Assembly: GCF_030388245.1 (NCBI RefSeq)
Contig: NZ_CP098360.1
Span: forward strand, 62,001 to 126,000
From: Paracoccus sp. TOH
GTDB lineage: Bacteria > Pseudomonadota > Alphaproteobacteria > Rhodobacterales > Rhodobacteraceae
Direction: 5' to 3'
DNA: 64,000 bases
A model generated the notes under the pieces. The model ran no database searches and was not told the origin of the DNA. It saw only the letters and a program-made list of their open reading frames with translations. Of the stretch, positions 63,131 to 64,000 are shown one piece after another. The first letter of the stretch is position 1, and each line of letters begins with the position of its first letter. The position numbers were made by a program, and so were the translations under genes.

Positions 63131-64000
63131 TCACATGCCGCTGTAGAGCGGGAACTTCGCGCAGAGCGCTTCGACCTCGGCCTTGACCTTGGCCTCAACC
63201 TCGGCATTGCCCGCCTCGCCATGCGCGGCCAGACCGTCCACCACCTCGACGATCCAGCGGGCGATCTGGCGGAACTCCGCCTCGCCGAAGCCGCGGGTGG
63301 TGCCGGCCGGGGCGCCCAGCCGGATCCCCGAGGTCACGAAGGGCTTCTCGGGGTCGAAGGGCACGCCGTTCTTGTTGCAGGTGATATGGGCTCGGCCCAG
63401 CGCCGCCTCGGTCGCCTTGCCGGTCACGCCCTTCGGCCGCAGGTCGGCCAGGCACAGGTGGTTGTCGGTGCCGCCCGAGACGATGTCGATGCCGCCCTTC
63501 ATCAGCTCGTCCGCCATGGCGCGGGCGTTCCTGACCACCTGCGCGGCATAGTCCTTGAACTCGGGGCGCAGCGCCTCGCCGAAGGCCACCGCCTTGGCGG
63601 CGATCACATGCATCAGCGGGCCGCCCTGCAGGCCGGGGAACACCGCCGAGTTGATCTTCTTGGCGATCTCGGCATCGTTGGTCAGCACCATGCCGCCGCG
63701 CGGGCCGCGCAGCGATTTGTGCGTGGTGGTGGTCACCACATGGGCATGCGGCAGCGGCGAGGGGTGCTGGCCGCCGGCGACCAGCCCGGCGATATGGGCC
63801 ATGTCGACCATCAGGTAGGCGCCCACCTCGTCGGCGATCTTGCGGAACTCGGCCCAGTCCCAGATCCGGCTATAGGCGGTGCCGCCGGCCAGGATCAGCT
63901 TGGGCTTGTGCTCATGCGCCGATCTGCGGATCTCCTCCATGTCCAGAAGCTGGTCCTGCTGGCGCACGCCGTAGCTGACGACGTTGAACCACTTGCCCGA
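63131..64000 (-). CDS. glyA: Serine hydroxymethyltransferase, 3' part
   Basis: The last 289 residues; the 5' end lies beyond the window. GlyA interconverts serine and glycine with tetrahydrofolate and PLP. The PLP lysine is in [15 protein letters not shown], preceded by [20 protein letters not shown] with the PLP-ring Asp and His, and followed by [20 protein letters not shown] and [17 protein letters not shown]. Sequence to the right edge remains in frame and continues the family pattern. A hairpin follows the stop. Confidence 0.96.
   Translation of the reverse strand, partial: SGKWFNVVSYGVRQQDQLLDMEEIRRSAHEHKPKLILAGGTAYSRIWDWAEFRKIADEVGAYLMVDMAHIAGLVAGGQHPSPLPHAHVVTTTTHKSLRGPRGGMVLTNDAEIAKKINSAVFPGLQGGPLMHVIAAKAVAFGEALRPEFKDYAAQVVRNARAMADELMKGGIDIVSGGTDNHLCLADLRPKGVTGKATEAALGRAHITCNKNGVPFDPEKPFVTSGIRLGAPAGTTRGFGEAEFRQIARWIVEVVDGLAAHGEAGNAEVEAKVKAEVEALCAKFPLYSGM

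Noticed and set aside
62859..63134. Minus-strand frame of 91 codons next to glyA
   Set aside because: Overlaps the glyA stop and its hairpin, no ribosome site or domain.

Overview
The window is high-GC, gene-dense DNA with short intergenic gaps. Its gene content (SmoEFGK-type polyol importer, ectoine/hydroxyectoine degradation genes, glc glycolate oxidase, 4-hydroxyproline-type genes, galactofuranose genes) suggests an alphaproteobacterium of the Rhodobacterales, most likely Paracoccus or a close relative. This assignment is inferred from gene content and style. I saw no rRNA, tRNA or CRISPR array.

Layout. (1) 1-8160: a polyol uptake and oxidation cluster. It has a SorC-type regulator tail, an FGGY kinase, a HAD phosphatase, a mannitol-dehydrogenase-family enzyme and a four-gene ABC importer, with a palindromic operator in front of the binding-protein gene. 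(2) 8223-10506: the queuosine-precursor operon queC-queD-queE-queF, preceded by a close match to a preQ1-I riboswitch. (3) 10559-14036: a PhoD-like phosphatase, a DUF72 protein and a GlxA-type AraC regulator. (4) 14491-23042: a surface-polysaccharide operon (sulfotransferase, GlfT2-like galactofuranosyltransferase, UDP-galactopyranose mutase, unknown alpha/beta hydrolase). The sulfotransferase is split by a 3.46-kb insertion made of an IS1380-family element plus 1.8 kb of captured cargo (glutathione transferase, SnoaL-like protein, gene fragments). The insertion is flanked by the 5-bp repeat ATGAC, as seen with ISEcp1 transposition units. (5) 23080-29570: a tetR-acrA-acrB-oprM type efflux operon.

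(6) 29602-39430: a probable hydroxyproline/betaine utilisation cluster (DapA-family deaminase/aldolase, aldehyde dehydrogenase, FAD oxidoreductase, GcvA-like LysR regulator, ProX-ProV-two-permease importer, proline-racemase-family protein). Two 40-bp imperfect direct repeats (32/40 identical) carrying CTAAT lie in front of its two transcription units. The racemase-like protein lacks the usual second catalytic cysteine. (7) 39517-44031: a YbdK-type ligase, Cu/Zn superoxide dismutase, a small membrane protein, a CYTH-CHAD protein and a decayed carboxymuconolactone-decarboxylase-like gene. (8) 44124-48916: glcDEF glycolate oxidase with divergent regulator glcC. (9) 48976-61151: a full ectoine/5-hydroxyectoine catabolic operon: MocR-type EnuR, EhuABCD importer, EutABC, DoeABCD. 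(10) 61155-64000: a zinc-binding dehydrogenase, a VOC protein and the 3' part of glyA.

The window is dominated by import-and-degrade modules for compatible solutes and small carbon sources, each with its own regulator. The points most worth a second look are the IS1380 capture event, the preQ1-I element, the paired 40-bp boxes, and the racemase homologue with altered active-site residues.
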